Source: an uncultured Prevotella sp. (lineage in GTDB: Bacteria > Bacteroidota > Bacteroidia > Bacteroidales > Bacteroidaceae). Taken from it: a stretch of DNA of 64,000 bases. How positions within the stretch are numbered: position 1 is the first letter of the stretch; each line of letters opens with the position of its first letter. Positions 1-9,939 of this stretch are shown one piece after another. The notes beneath the pieces were generated by a model. That model saw nothing but the letters and a program-made list of their open reading frames with translations. It did not search any database and had not been told where the DNA came from. The stretch spans positions 12,790 to 76,789 of the forward strand of contig CABUHE010000007.1 of NCBI GenBank assembly GCA_902491375.1, read 5' to 3'. The translations under genes were made by a program, and so were the position numbers.

Positions 1-544
1 TGGCATGGCCTTTTGAATCCACAATGGTGTCCATCTCCCAGTCGCCAAAACGCTTGCCGTCGGCTTCGGCAGGCCGTTCGTGTATGCTGACGCGGTTGGG
101 GATGTTCCTGACCTTTGTCTCGTGCGTGTGTCTGGCCTTGCGCCTGTACTTCATCCTGTGGCGGCAGCTTGCTGCAAGCACGCCGCTGTCATCACCGCGT
201 ATGATGCCGTAAATGGTCTCGTGCGAGATGTGTATGCCGTCACGCAGAAGACGCCCCGAGATTTGCCTCGGCGACCACTGCTCGTTCTTTATAAGCTCCG
301 TCACGCGCCACCGGAGCGTATCCGGAATGCGCCTGTTGCCGGGCGTTCGACGCTTGCGCCTGTCAGCCTTGGCCTGGGCCTTGACCCACACGTACTTGCC
401 GTTGGCTGTGGAGTTGCGCCTTTTCTCGCGGCTCACCGTCGACCTGTTCACTTTAATCAATTCCGCAATCATCTTCTCCGAATCTCCCTTTTGCAGTCCG
501 AGATAAATTGCGTACCTTTGCTCCGAGGTTAAATGTTTGTACAT
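1..544 (-). mobile_element. IS30-family transposase, C-terminus cut by window edge
   Basis: Reading the minus strand from the ATG at 544 gives 181 uninterrupted codons beginning MYKHLTSEQRYAIY. The N-terminal helix-turn-helix region (about residues 20-45, with KVNRSTVSRE) is the IS30 type that recognises the element ends. HISHETIYGII follows in the middle, and GDWEMDTIV near the window edge carries the first Asp of the DDE triad. The remaining catalytic residues lie outside the window. GC content is visibly higher than in neighbouring genes, which fits a mobile element. Identification as IS30 family is firm; the exact IS name cannot be given. Confidence 0.95.
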
Positions 545-609
545 AGCAATACAAATTTAATTAATCTTGGGGAGACTGCGGTCTCCTCTTTTCTTTTTTT
601 GTATTGCTA
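544..609. repeat. Nested inverted repeats at the transposase start
   Basis: A 12-bp perfect inverted repeat (tagcaatacaaa at 544-555, tttgtattgcta at 598-609) encloses a second hairpin (ggagac 571-576, gtctcc 581-586). The outer arm touches the transposase start codon. In a transcript entering from outside the element the structure could hide the start; that role is inferred from how some IS elements limit read-through translation. Confidence 0.7.
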
Positions 610-639
610 GCGACTTCTTGCCCTGTCATTGCCCGGTTT

Positions 640-688
640 CGCCGTTTCCCCGCCCATTCCGCTACGCTCCATGGACGGGGAAACGGCG
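640..688. repeat. 13-bp inverted repeat near the IS end
   Basis: cgccgtttccccg (640-652) and cggggaaacggcg (676-688) are perfectly complementary with a 23-nt spacer. They lie in the noncoding end of the IS element. The element's terminal repeat probably follows at about 690-717 (beginning gtgttgcacttc), but the exact outer end cannot be fixed from one copy. Confidence 0.7.
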
Positions 689-3600
689 GAGGTGTTGCAC
701 TTCTATCTTGACAGTGGTATTGCTAAATTTAAACGGATACTGCTAAATGCAGTTTTTGTCACCATCGGTATGACCGCTTTTGCACAGAATACGACTGATG
801 TGAGCGGTTTGGTTAAAGATGAAAATGGTGACGCCGTTATCGGTGCAACGGTAACGGAAGAAGGCACTAAGAATGCCACAGTGACAGATTTTGACGGTAA
901 GTTCCGTCTAAAGACAGCTCCGGGTGCTAAACTGAAAATATCCTATATCGGATATAAGACAGTGACAGCTACTGCCGGACAGAACGTAAATGTTGTTCTG
1001 AAAGAGGACAATGAGCAGCTCGACGAGTTGGTTGTAACAGGTTATACCACTCAGAGAAAGGCTGATTTGACAGGTTCTGTATCTGTTGTTTCAACAGACG
1101 ACCTTAAGACAAGCCCTGACGCTGACCCGATGCGTGCCCTGCAAGGACGTGTTCCTGGTATGACAGTTACCGGCAACGGTTCTCCTATCGGAACAGGTAC
1201 AGTCCGCATCCGTGGTGTAGGTTCAATCAATTCATCACAGGACCCGCTGTTCATTATCGATGGTGTGCCGACAACAATGTCGCTCAATTCACTCAACACC
1301 AACGATATTGAAAGCATGCAGGTATTGAAGGATGCAGCTTCTGCTTCTATTTACGGTTCACGTGCAGCCAACGGTGTGATTATTATCACCACCAAGCAGG
1401 GTAAGAAGGGCAATAAGGTTAAGATTGACTTCAATGCTAATCTTTCTGCTTCGTTCTACACATCTCAGTCATTGATGAAGCTATGTAATACTGAACAGTA
1501 CGCCACCGCAATGGCCCAGGCTGCTCTTAACGATGGGATTGACCCTGTAACCTATGCTTCCAACTATGGTCTGAATCTCAATGCTGCCAGCGGTACGCCT
1601 ATTACTGTATGGAATCCGGCTACCAACGAATATGTAAATTACACAGTCAATGGCCGTTACGACGGTTTTATTAATGCTGACAAGACAATGCGTTATTCAG
1701 ATACTGACTGGCTGGACGAAATATCACGTACAGGTATCTCTCAGAATTACGACTTGTCTATCTCAAACGCTACTGACAAGTATTCAGCATTGTTCTCACT
1801 CGGATACAAGAAGAATGACGGTATCCTGAAATATACTTCATTTGAGAACATTTCAGCCAGAATGAACAGTTCTTACAATATTAATAAGATATTGAAAGTT
1901 GGTGAGAACTTCACCCTTACATGGTCAAAGCAGGTTGACAGCGCTCCGATGGAGGATGCACTGAAGATGGCGCCGGTTGTTCCAGTATATGAGATTGACG
2001 GTAAGACATTTGCAGGTCCTGTCGGAAGTATGAGCGACAGACAGAATCCGTTGCGTGAGATGTATCAGAATAAGGATAATCATCTCGACTACTGGCGTTT
2101 GTTCGGTAATGCTTATGTGGAACTCAATCCTATCAAGGGACTTACACTGCGTTCAAGCTTCGGTATCGACTTCTATACCTCTTTTATACAGTCGATGAAT
2201 CACACATTCCATTCTGACATCGTCAATAACAATATTGCCAGCACAACGCTTTCAAATAAGAATGATATGAACTGGACTTGGTCTAACACAGCCAACTACA
2301 ACTTCGTTCTTGCACAGAAGCACAACTTCTCTGTTCTTCTCGGTGCAGAGTTGTCTAAGCAGAGCTCAATAGACTGGTCTGGATACAACGAGGGCTACGC
2401 TCTTGAGACACCTGACTATATGTGGCCAAATGCAGCAACAGGTACAGCCCGTGTTACAGGTGCTAAGGTAGGTTATCGTCTTGCTTCATTCTTCGGCAAG
2501 GTCGATTATAACTACGATGACTTTGTTCTTGCATCATTCACAATCCGTCACGACGGTTCTTCTCGTTTCGGTAAAGACCACCGTTGGGGTACTTTCCCGG
2601 CAGCAACACTCGGTCTTCGTTTGTCTAAGCTCATTAAGGCTGACTGGCTTGACGATTGGAAAGTACGTGCATCATGGGGTAAAACTGGTAACCAGGCAAT
2701 CGACAATAATGCACAGTTCGGTCTTTATGTAGTTGACTACGGACTCGACCGTGTAACCTCAACAGCATACGATCTCTATTTAGCTGGCTCTGGTACATTC
2801 CCTTCAGGATATCGTGCTACACAGCTTCCTAACCCTAACCTTAAGTGGGAGGCAGCCACTCAGTATAACATTGGTACAGACTTTACATTGTTCCGCAGCT
2901 CCCTTTATGGTTCTATCGACTGGTATATTAAGGATGTTGACGATATGTTGATTAATCCTGCATATATCGGAACAAAGGGTGAAGGTGGTGCAACTTGGAT
3001 GAACGGTGCTTCTCTCCGCAACTGGGGTATGGAGTTCCAGCTCGGTTATCGTAAGACTTTCGCATCAGGTCTTGGAATCGATGTTAATGCAAATGCTGAC
3101 TTCTATCGTAACAAAGTTACATATCTTCCTTCTGTTGCAACAGGTTCTTATGCTCATACTTCAAAGGAGAACCTCGTACAGTCAGGAAAACCTTACGGTT
3201 CAATCGTAGGTTATGTGGTTGAAGGTATCTTCCAGACACAGGCTGAAGTAGATGCTTCTGGTCAGTCAAATGCACGTGTCGGTGGTCTGAAATACGCCGA
3301 TCTCGACGGAAACCATGTTATCAATGCTGACGACCAGGATTGGATTTACAATCCTGTACCTAAGTTCTCTTATGGTTTAAATATCGCTCTTAGCTATAAA
3401 GGCTTTGACTTCACAATGTTCTGGCAGGGCGTATTCGACAAGGATGTATATAACAACCAAAAATTCCAGACAGACTTCTGGTCAGTTGTTGACGCCGGCT
3501 CTAACAAGGGAGTACGTGTTCTCGATGCATGGAATACAAACAATACAAATTCTACTATACCAATGCTGACAACAGCCAATACTGCTGACGAAGGACGTGC

Positions 3601-3838
3601 ATCAAGCTACTTCGTAGAAAATGGCTCATACTTGAAACTCCGTACAATGCAGCTTGGTTATACTCTGCCTAATGAACTGATGCGTAAGTTGAATATGACA
3701 AGCGCACGTGTATATCTTTCAGGACAGAATCTGTTGACAATCAAGAGCTCAAGCCTTACATGTCCAGACCCAGAGAATCCTGATTGGAATTATCCGTTGT
3801 CTACATCGATTTCATTCGGACTTCAGTTAAGTTTCTAA
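671..3838 (+). CDS. susC: SusC/RagA-family TonB-dependent outer-membrane receptor, 5' end altered by IS30
   Basis: Encodes an outer-membrane importer that works with a SusD lipoprotein to take up oligosaccharides using TonB energy. After a signal-like stretch (FKRILLNAVFVTIGMTAFAQ) comes a carboxypeptidase-like domain (SGLVKDENGDAVIGATV), the TonB-box/plug region with LDELVVTGY, the plug with ALQGRVPGM and SIYGSRAANGVIIITTK, and a long beta-barrel ending in ISFGLQLSF, normal for the family. The usual N-terminus is missing. The frame runs upstream into the IS30 end, so the only starts are ATG 671 or TTG 629, both in IS-derived DNA. That gives an acidic extension before the signal peptide. The gene is intact otherwise; whether it is expressed and exported is doubtful. 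SusD follows after 19 bp. Confidence 0.93.
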   Translation: MDGETAEVLHFYLDSGIAKFKRILLNAVFVTIGMTAFAQNTTDVSGLVKDENGDAVIGATVTEEGTKNATVTDFDGKFRLKTAPGAKLKISYIGYKTVTATAGQNVNVVLKEDNEQLDELVVTGYTTQRKADLTGSVSVVSTDDLKTSPDADPMRALQGRVPGMTVTGNGSPIGTGTVRIRGVGSINSSQDPLFIIDGVPTTMSLNSLNTNDIESMQVLKDAASASIYGSRAANGVIIITTKQGKKGNKVKIDFNANLSASFYTSQSLMKLCNTEQYATAMAQAALNDGIDPVTYASNYGLNLNAASGTPITVWNPATNEYVNYTVNGRYDGFINADKTMRYSDTDWLDEISRTGISQNYDLSISNATDKYSALFSLGYKKNDGILKYTSFENISARMNSSYNINKILKVGENFTLTWSKQVDSAPMEDALKMAPVVPVYEIDGKTFAGPVGSMSDRQNPLREMYQNKDNHLDYWRLFGNAYVELNPIKGLTLRSSFGIDFYTSFIQSMNHTFHSDIVNNNIASTTLSNKNDMNWTWSNTANYNFVLAQKHNFSVLLGAELSKQSSIDWSGYNEGYALETPDYMWPNAATGTARVTGAKVGYRLASFFGKVDYNYDDFVLASFTIRHDGSSRFGKDHRWGTFPAATLGLRLSKLIKADWLDDWKVRASWGKTGNQAIDNNAQFGLYVVDYGLDRVTSTAYDLYLAGSGTFPSGYRATQLPNPNLKWEAATQYNIGTDFTLFRSSLYGSIDWYIKDVDDMLINPAYIGTKGEGGATWMNGASLRNWGMEFQLGYRKTFASGLGIDVNANADFYRNKVTYLPSVATGSYAHTSKENLVQSGKPYGSIVGYVVEGIFQTQAEVDASGQSNARVGGLKYADLDGNHVINADDQDWIYNPVPKFSYGLNIALSYKGFDFTMFWQGVFDKDVYNNQKFQTDFWSVVDAGSNKGVRVLDAWNTNNTNSTIPMLTTANTADEGRASSYFVENGSYLKLRTMQLGYTLPNELMRKLNMTSARVYLSGQNLLTIKSSSLTCPDPENPDWNYPLSTSISFGLQLSF

Positions 3839-3857
3839 TATTTAAGAGATTATTAAA

Positions 3858-5681
3858 ATGAAAAAGATATATAATATTGCGTTAGCTTGTGCATTAGGAT
3901 TAACAATTACAAGCTGTGACGATTTCCTTGACTACAATCCAACCGCTGTTGTTGATGAAGACAAGGCATTCTCAGACCCTGAGGGTATGGTTACTTCAGC
4001 TTACGCCATGCTTGGTGACTGCTGGTACACATATCCGTTCAATCTGTTCCCTTATGGTGACGTCACTTCTGATGACTGCCTTAAGGGTGGAAGTGGTCCT
4101 AACGATACTGGTTACCATGCTTTTGACGTGTGGTCTACACTTACCCCGACTACTCCGGGTGAGATGGATGAGCTTTGGTACAGACTTTATAGCGCAGTTT
4201 CACGCTGTAACCGTGCTTTGCTTTCTCTGGAACGCAATGGCGACAAAGTGCTTGGCGAGGAAACTACACGCCAACGTGAGGCTGAGGTGAAATTCCTCCG
4301 TGCGCATTTCTATTATAAGTTGCTTACTGTGTTCCGCAAGATTCCATGGATTGATGAGAATGTTGAGAGAAACGCGACACAGGAGTCTGTAAGGAATGAT
4401 GCTTATTCGTATGAGCAGCTCTTCCACATGATTATTGATGATTTCAAGCATGCTTACAATGTATTGCCTGTAAAGGAACCAGGACAGGACGGACGTGCAA
4501 ACAAAATTGCTGCAGCCGCTTATCTTGCAAAATGTTATCTTAACCTTGCATGGGGCGACGGTTATGAGGCTACCACTGGTGTAAACCACATCAATAAGAA
4601 TTATATGGACAGCGTTGTTGTTTATATTAACGATGTAGTAAATTCTGATTATGGTTATCTTGAAGATTACGGTGACATCTTCCTTCCTGAGTATAAGAAC
4701 AGTAAAGAGTCTATCTTTGCTGTACAGACTTCAGATTATGAAGACGACCACACATCTTACGGACGTGCCAACTGGTCAAATACTTTGAACGGCTGCTGGG
4801 GCATGTGGTCTTGCGGATGGGACTTCCACAAACCTTCTCAAGACTTGGTTAATGCGTTCAAGACAAAGAACGGACTTCCGATGTTTGACGATTATGATGA
4901 CACTCAGGATTATCCTATCAACGGTGAGCCGACAAGTCAGAAGTGGGATCCACGTTTGTTCCATACGATTGGTATGCCTTCATTCCCATATAAATATGAA
5001 GCTGCTTATACCCAGACTATGGCAAACTCTCGTGATGCTAATGATTACGGTTACTACACTTCATTGAAGGAAGTTCCGCAGCGTTCAAAGGGTGAGACTT
5101 TCAACGGCTCATGGCAGGCTTTCGCAATGAACGACTATGTTATCCGTTACACAGACGTAATGCTGATGAGAGCTGAGGCTTTGATTGAGCTTGACCGTCT
5201 GTCTGAAGCCCGCGACATCATTAATGCAATACGTCGCCGTGCTGCTAACTCTGTTGCAAAGCACATTGAATACGCTGCTGATCAGTGTGATATTGCTGAA
5301 TATCCCGAATCTTACTTCGCAGATAAAGAGACTGCACGTAAATGTTTGCGTTGGGAACGCCGACTTGAGATGGCAATGGAGAACGGACGTTTCTTCGATC
5401 TCCGTCGTTGGGGTATAGCTTCTACAACTCTTAATTCATATTTTGAGAAAGAACAGAAGGCAACATACAGCATCCTCGACCATAATGGAAATGTAATGGC
5501 AGGAGCTCCAGAACCTTCACGCGACGAGAATGGAAATATAACAAGCAATACTGAATTGCCACACGGAGCATATTATCGTGATGCTCACTTTACTCCTGGA
5601 AAGAACGAATTCTTCCCGATACCGTACAACCAGATGTTCTACATCCCAGGTCTGTACACGCAGAATAATAATTACGAATAA
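3858..5681 (+). CDS. susD: SusD/RagB-family glycan-binding lipoprotein
   Basis: 607 aa, full length. The signal peptide ends in a lipobox with Cys20 (GLTITSC), so the protein is expected to be lipid-anchored on the cell surface, where it binds glycan and lids the SusC barrel. The N-terminal FLDYNP motif, the TPR-like helical region (LRAHFYYKLL; DVMLMRAEALIELDRLSEARDIINAIRRRA) and the late ERRLEMAMENGRFFDLRRWG segment are typical of SusD proteins. It is co-transcribed with susC. The substrate cannot be read from the sequence alone; the fructokinase downstream hints at a fructose-containing glycan. Confidence 0.95.
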   Translation: MKKIYNIALACALGLTITSCDDFLDYNPTAVVDEDKAFSDPEGMVTSAYAMLGDCWYTYPFNLFPYGDVTSDDCLKGGSGPNDTGYHAFDVWSTLTPTTPGEMDELWYRLYSAVSRCNRALLSLERNGDKVLGEETTRQREAEVKFLRAHFYYKLLTVFRKIPWIDENVERNATQESVRNDAYSYEQLFHMIIDDFKHAYNVLPVKEPGQDGRANKIAAAAYLAKCYLNLAWGDGYEATTGVNHINKNYMDSVVVYINDVVNSDYGYLEDYGDIFLPEYKNSKESIFAVQTSDYEDDHTSYGRANWSNTLNGCWGMWSCGWDFHKPSQDLVNAFKTKNGLPMFDDYDDTQDYPINGEPTSQKWDPRLFHTIGMPSFPYKYEAAYTQTMANSRDANDYGYYTSLKEVPQRSKGETFNGSWQAFAMNDYVIRYTDVMLMRAEALIELDRLSEARDIINAIRRRAANSVAKHIEYAADQCDIAEYPESYFADKETARKCLRWERRLEMAMENGRFFDLRRWGIASTTLNSYFEKEQKATYSILDHNGNVMAGAPEPSRDENGNITSNTELPHGAYYRDAHFTPGKNEFFPIPYNQMFYIPGLYTQNNNYE

Positions 5682-6259
5682 ACGAGGTATTAGTATTAGG
5701 GGTAAAAATTACTGCCGGCATGTCTGGTCAGTAATTAATGTAGAAATGTAATTCTTTAGAAATGGTGCATCCGGATACGCAAGGGCCGGTCCCAATGTTA
5801 TCCGGGTGCACTTTTATAAACATTGAAAGATTAGCTTAAACCGTAACGGTTTTATAATATGTCGCGTATTGTGATTACGGACAATAATGAAAAGTTTTTT
5901 ATCGGTGTGGAATTTGATTCCTTACATTCTGAAAAACAGTTATTTAGCCGATAATAAGTTTTACCATGAATGACTGATTGATAACGGACAAGCAGGATGA
6001 GATATCAGTTCTTATAATATGACTTATGTCTGAACTGTGTTAACCGTAAATTATACGACAAGTCGTGATGTAATCTGTCACATATCAGAACGAAGCTGTT
6101 CTTGACATGCGGTCAGATTTATTATGAAAGAATATTAAATAGAAAATGTTATGATAACGCCTGAAATCTGATAAGCGTGAGCGTAATGGCTTCAGCCTTG
6201 GCTGCAAGAGTTTGCCGGCTTTAATGAATGAAGGCATATCATCCTAAAATATACTGATT
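5682..6259. other. Intergenic gap between susD and fructokinase gene
   Basis: 578 bp without a credible gene. It holds a terminator (5765-5817) and an isolated palindrome, aaaccgtaacggttt, at about 5838-5852 that resembles a single unit of the 22-bp arrays seen elsewhere. No consensus promoter for the kinase gene was recognised. Nothing else stands out. Confidence 0.6.
5765..5817 (+). terminator. Rho-independent terminator after susCD
   Basis: Stem gtgcatccggat (5765-5776) pairs with atccgggtgcac (5800-5811), one G-U pair, followed by TTTTAT. It ends the susCD transcript. Confidence 0.8.
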
Positions 6260-7153
6260 ATGAAAACTGATATTATAGTAGGACTCGGCGAGGCGTTATG
6301 GGACGTGCTCCCCGAAGGAAAGAAACTGGGAGGTGCTCCTTCAAATTTTGCATATCACGTAAAGCAATTTGGCTTTAATTCTATGGCCATAAGTGCAGTA
6401 GGTAAGGATAAACTTGGTGACGAGACTCTTGCTGCTCTTGACGAGAAAGGTCTTGATTATATTATGCCACGTACTCCTTATCCGACTGGAACGGTTCAGG
6501 TCGCTCTTGATGATAATGGCATTCCGACGTATGACATACGCGAGAACGTGGCTTGGGACAACATTCCTTTCACTCCAGAACTTGAGGAAGTTGCTAAGAA
6601 CTGCCGTGCCGTCTGCTTCGGTTCACTTGCTCAGCGTAACGTTGTTTCACGGGCAACAATAAAGAAATTCCTTGATACAATGCCGAGCGGTGGTGGCCGT
6701 TTGAAGATTTTCGACATAAATCTTCGCCAGAATTTCTATACAAAAGAGATTCTTATGGAATCACTCAAACAGTGTAATGTTCTTAAAATCAATGATGAAG
6801 AACTTGTTCTTATCGGACGTATGTTCGATTATCCAGGTCTTGATATGACCGACAAGTGCTGGCTTATACTCGGTAAGTACAATCTTGACATGCTTGTTCT
6901 TACTTGCGGCGTTAACGGCAGTTACGTTTTTACACCAGGTTATGTGTCATTCCAGCCGACTCCTCGTGTCGATGTTGTTGATACAGTCGGTGCCGGCGAT
7001 TCGTTTACTGGAACATTCTGTGCGGCTATACTGAAAGGCATGAATGTTTCTGATGCTCACAAACTGGCAGTTGGAGTTTCCGCATACGTCTGCACACAGA
7101 GCGGCGCAATGCCCGAACTGCCAGAGGAAATAAAGGTAAAGGTTGATTGTTGA
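6260..7153 (+). CDS. PfkB-family carbohydrate kinase, probably fructokinase
   Basis: 297 aa, typical for ribokinase-fold sugar kinases that phosphorylate a sugar with ATP in the cytoplasm. The N-terminal VGLGEALWDVLPEGKKLGGAPSN matches bacterial fructokinases, including the GGAPSNFA sugar-binding loop. The C-terminal PfkB signature DTVGAGDSFTG carries the catalytic Asp near residue 247. Its position behind susCD suggests it feeds fructose released from an imported fructan into glycolysis; that is inferred from context and from known fructan loci of Bacteroides. It has its own terminator. Confidence 0.88.
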   Translation: MKTDIIVGLGEALWDVLPEGKKLGGAPSNFAYHVKQFGFNSMAISAVGKDKLGDETLAALDEKGLDYIMPRTPYPTGTVQVALDDNGIPTYDIRENVAWDNIPFTPELEEVAKNCRAVCFGSLAQRNVVSRATIKKFLDTMPSGGGRLKIFDINLRQNFYTKEILMESLKQCNVLKINDEELVLIGRMFDYPGLDMTDKCWLILGKYNLDMLVLTCGVNGSYVFTPGYVSFQPTPRVDVVDTVGAGDSFTGTFCAAILKGMNVSDAHKLAVGVSAYVCTQSGAMPELPEEIKVKVDC

Positions 7154-7178
7154 TACGAAATCATGATATTAAAATTAT

Positions 7179-7223
7179 GCCTACAGGTACGCAGTGATGC
7201 GTCTTCCTGTAGGCTTTATTTTT
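7179..7223 (+). terminator. Terminator after the fructokinase gene
   Basis: Stem gcctacagg (7179-7187) pairs with cctgtaggc (7206-7214), followed by a T-rich tract on the plus strand. Confidence 0.85.
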
Positions 7224-7311
7224 GTCAGCAGTAATGCTACTGCTTAATTCTCATAACTTGTTCATATCTCATATAATTTGTTTTATGGCATATCGTTTTG
7301 CCTGTATCCGT

Positions 7312-9390
7312 TTAAAGTGTCATCAGTGAACTACTTGAACCGCTCTTCTCTCTTTCCACACGCTCGACACGGCGGCCGAAATCAAACGAGTAGCTTATGG
7401 TTATCCTCAGGTATTGGCTGTTGCTGCGGTTGTATGATGTCTCATTATATCCATACAAAGGCGTTGTCAGATTGTTTTTGAATTTCAGCTTATTGAAAGG
7501 CATCAGACAGTTCAAAGCCACGTAAAGGTTCTTGCGGCTGTATGTTGCTTGAAGACCGTAAGATGTCGGGTAACTGCTGTAAGACAATGCCATGTAGTTC
7601 AGACTCTTCGAGTAGAAACTGATGTAAGGCGACAGTGAGAAGTCTTTTATATACCATTTCAGTCCGGCTGAGCCTGTTATGCAGTTATTATGTTTGCTGA
7701 TGTTTGATTTGACGCTTGTATGCAGGTAGCTCACACTGCCGGTCACCTCGAATTTATCTGTAAACGAATATGTGGCTGCGGCATACGCCATGCCTAAATG
7801 AATACGTCCGCCCCAGGCGTAACTCTGCACTATCTTGTTGTCGTTGTCAAGGTAATAGTCGTTTATAAGGAGATTGTGGTTGTAACTGTAGCTGGTCGAC
7901 AGCATCAGCTTCAGCTTGTCGAGCTGGCCGCTGTAATATATTGTCGATCCGAAACTGTAAGCCCTTTTCAGGTCTGGCGTACCTATTTTCACCATGTACG
8001 GATTTACGTCTATCCTTGTGTCGTTGATTACGTTGGGCGAATAAGTGGCACTGCCAAGGAATGACTGCCACATCAGCATGCCGCGCCTTGTACGGTATTG
8101 CAGGTTAAGCTTGGCACGCGGAAAGAACTCGGAGAACAACTTTGCTCCACGCAGGTCGGTGTACTGCCAGTGGAAACCGCCTGCGCCGCTGATGCTTAGC
8201 CGTTTGTTGAAATAATAGCTTAGCCATAAGAGCGATACAACGTCGTGCTGCCACATGTGCTGTTGGGTGTCGTATGTGCCTGAATATTCAGAGTTGTAAA
8301 GGTTTCCTCTGAACGTTGTGTAGGATGATAGCGACCATTTATTCTTGAAATAAGCATAGTTTATGTCGCCGTTCAGGCCTACGGCGTCTTCCTTTGAGTT
8401 TGTCAGTGTGCTGAATCCGCTCTCCGTATAGCTGCGGTCGTATTTGTTGTGCGAGTAAGAACCCGACAGGCTGAACGTCAGGCGGTTGCAGTTGTGCCAC
8501 GAATGTTCGCCGTTGAAGCTGACCGACGGCGACAGTCCGCTGGACTTGCTGAAGTTGGAACTCTCCTTTATGTCGTCACCCTCGTATATCTTTCCCCACG
8601 ATTCGTTGCCGGGCGAAGCGCTGCGTGCCAGGCCGAAGTATGACGTCAGGCTGGTCTGCTTGTTCTGGTAACGCAGGCGCATCTGGCCGTACAGGCTGTT
8701 GCTTTTCGATTTTGCCTCGATTTCACTTGAACGCAGAATCTGCTTCGAAGGCAGGTTGTAGTAAGCCGTGGTGGATGATTCCGAATTTATAGACCCCGAA
8801 AATCCTCCGCCTACGAACGCAGAGTAAGTCATTTTGTTGTGGTTGAGCGTGGCCGAGGCGTTATAGTTGCCGCTGTTGTAGCCAATAGTCTGCGATCCGT
8901 TCATCATAACGTATCCTCCATACTTGTACTTCTTGGCAATGAAGTTCACCACAAGCTGGTAGCCGGAGTACTTTCCCCTCGGAGCGTCGAAGTATTCTAT
9001 ACGTATTATGTCCTTCGGGCGCAACATCTTTATGTCGTTCACGTCGGCGGGCAGTCCGTTCACGTACAGCGCAGCCGTTGCTCCCATTGCCGATATGCTT
9101 CCGTTGTCGCGGTCGACTGTAACGCCTGGCAGCATCATGTTCTTCACCACGTCGAAGCCGTTGGCTGCGTGCTGGCGCTGGTTCTTGTTGGGGTAGAGCA
9201 ACAGGTGGTCGTCGTAGCGCACTATCTCCTTTGCCGTAACAACCACGCCGTTCAGTGTGTCGGCTTTGGCTATAAGGCTGTCTGGAACCTCTGTCTGTTC
9301 GTCACTGTCGGTAACATTTTCTGTAACGTCGTCTTGGGCGTTTGCTACAGATACAATCAGAAAGGTTAATAGAAGCAGAACTTTCCTCAT
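7312..9390 (-). CDS. Outer-membrane beta-barrel protein (TonB-receptor-like, no SusD partner)
   Basis: 692 aa with an N-terminal signal peptide ending at VANAQ. After an acidic linker, VVVTAKEIVRYDDHLLLYPNK and LRPKDIIRIEYFDAPRG form a plug-like region. The rest is rich in alternating aromatic and small residues, as in a transmembrane barrel, and ends in SYSFDFGRRVER followed by a short basic/serine tail. This is the layout of the Bacteroidota outer-membrane beta-barrel family (PF14905-like). It lacks the N-terminal carboxypeptidase-like domain of its neighbour at 10200-12500, with which it shares the plug and terminal motifs. The substrate is unknown. Confidence 0.8.
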   Translation of the reverse strand: MRKVLLLLTFLIVSVANAQDDVTENVTDSDEQTEVPDSLIAKADTLNGVVVTAKEIVRYDDHLLLYPNKNQRQHAANGFDVVKNMMLPGVTVDRDNGSISAMGATAALYVNGLPADVNDIKMLRPKDIIRIEYFDAPRGKYSGYQLVVNFIAKKYKYGGYVMMNGSQTIGYNSGNYNASATLNHNKMTYSAFVGGGFSGSINSESSTTAYYNLPSKQILRSSEIEAKSKSNSLYGQMRLRYQNKQTSLTSYFGLARSASPGNESWGKIYEGDDIKESSNFSKSSGLSPSVSFNGEHSWHNCNRLTFSLSGSYSHNKYDRSYTESGFSTLTNSKEDAVGLNGDINYAYFKNKWSLSSYTTFRGNLYNSEYSGTYDTQQHMWQHDVVSLLWLSYYFNKRLSISGAGGFHWQYTDLRGAKLFSEFFPRAKLNLQYRTRRGMLMWQSFLGSATYSPNVINDTRIDVNPYMVKIGTPDLKRAYSFGSTIYYSGQLDKLKLMLSTSYSYNHNLLINDYYLDNDNKIVQSYAWGGRIHLGMAYAAATYSFTDKFEVTGSVSYLHTSVKSNISKHNNCITGSAGLKWYIKDFSLSPYISFYSKSLNYMALSYSSYPTSYGLQATYSRKNLYVALNCLMPFNKLKFKNNLTTPLYGYNETSYNRSNSQYLRITISYSFDFGRRVERVEREKSGSSSSLMTL

Positions 9391-9652
9391 ATTTTAATTA
9401 TTATTGTTTATAATCTTATGTATTACAGATAAGAAATCTGGATGTCGTTAATGGTTTTATTGTCATATTCCAAAAATGGAAATCATTACTCAGATTTAAA
9501 ATGCTTTTATGAACATTTAAATATCAAACGATATGTTTTTCACGATAATATCGCTTTTCTTCTCCACAAAGTAACAGATTTTAAGTGTAACGTACAAATA
9601 TTTTGTGGATTATTTTTTCAAAAAAACTTCACAAGATGTTAAAAAGCATACG

Positions 9653-9685
9653 TCCTCACTTGTGAACTTTTTTTACAAGTGAGGA
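9653..9685. repeat. Hairpin with 11-bp stem
   Basis: tcctcacttgt (9653-9663) and acaagtgagga (9675-9685) are perfectly complementary, with a T-rich loop. No clear T-run follows on either strand, so a terminator role is uncertain. Confidence 0.6.
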
Positions 9686-9856
9686 TTTATAAAACAAGTA
9701 AAGTGCTGATTATAAAGTCTTTATAAGATTGTTAAAATCTTCGGACGAGCTTTATTTCTCCATTATCTTAATGTAAAGATATTTACTTATTGTTTCGACA
9801 AATACAATAACTCTGTATGAATCAGTCTGTAAATCAGCGACTTACAAACGACGTTG

Positions 9857-9939
9857 TAAAAGAGGCTCAATCGGCTTATAAAAGACCATGTTTTACAGCC
9901 TGAAAGATGCCCTTTGAGGAGATAAAAGGTAACCTTTTA
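9857..9939. repeat. 22-bp-period palindromic unit array (locus A)
   Basis: Units of 17 nt start at 9879 (taaaagaccatgtttta), 9901 (tgaaagatgccctttga) and 9923 (taaaaggtaacctttta), each separated by exactly 5 nt. A half-degenerate unit starts at 9857. The unit pattern is tAAAA, seven variable bases, TTTTa. The same layout recurs at 25288, 32873, 37557, 43235 and 57242. Confidence 0.8.

Noticed and set aside
80..532. Plus-strand ORFs opposite the transposase
   Set aside because: They are antisense shadows of the IS30 transposase frame, which has clear family motifs.
9857..9939. CRISPR array at the 22-bp-period loci
   Set aside because: The fixed part is only about 8 bases per unit, the spacing is far too short for spacers, and no cas gene is present.
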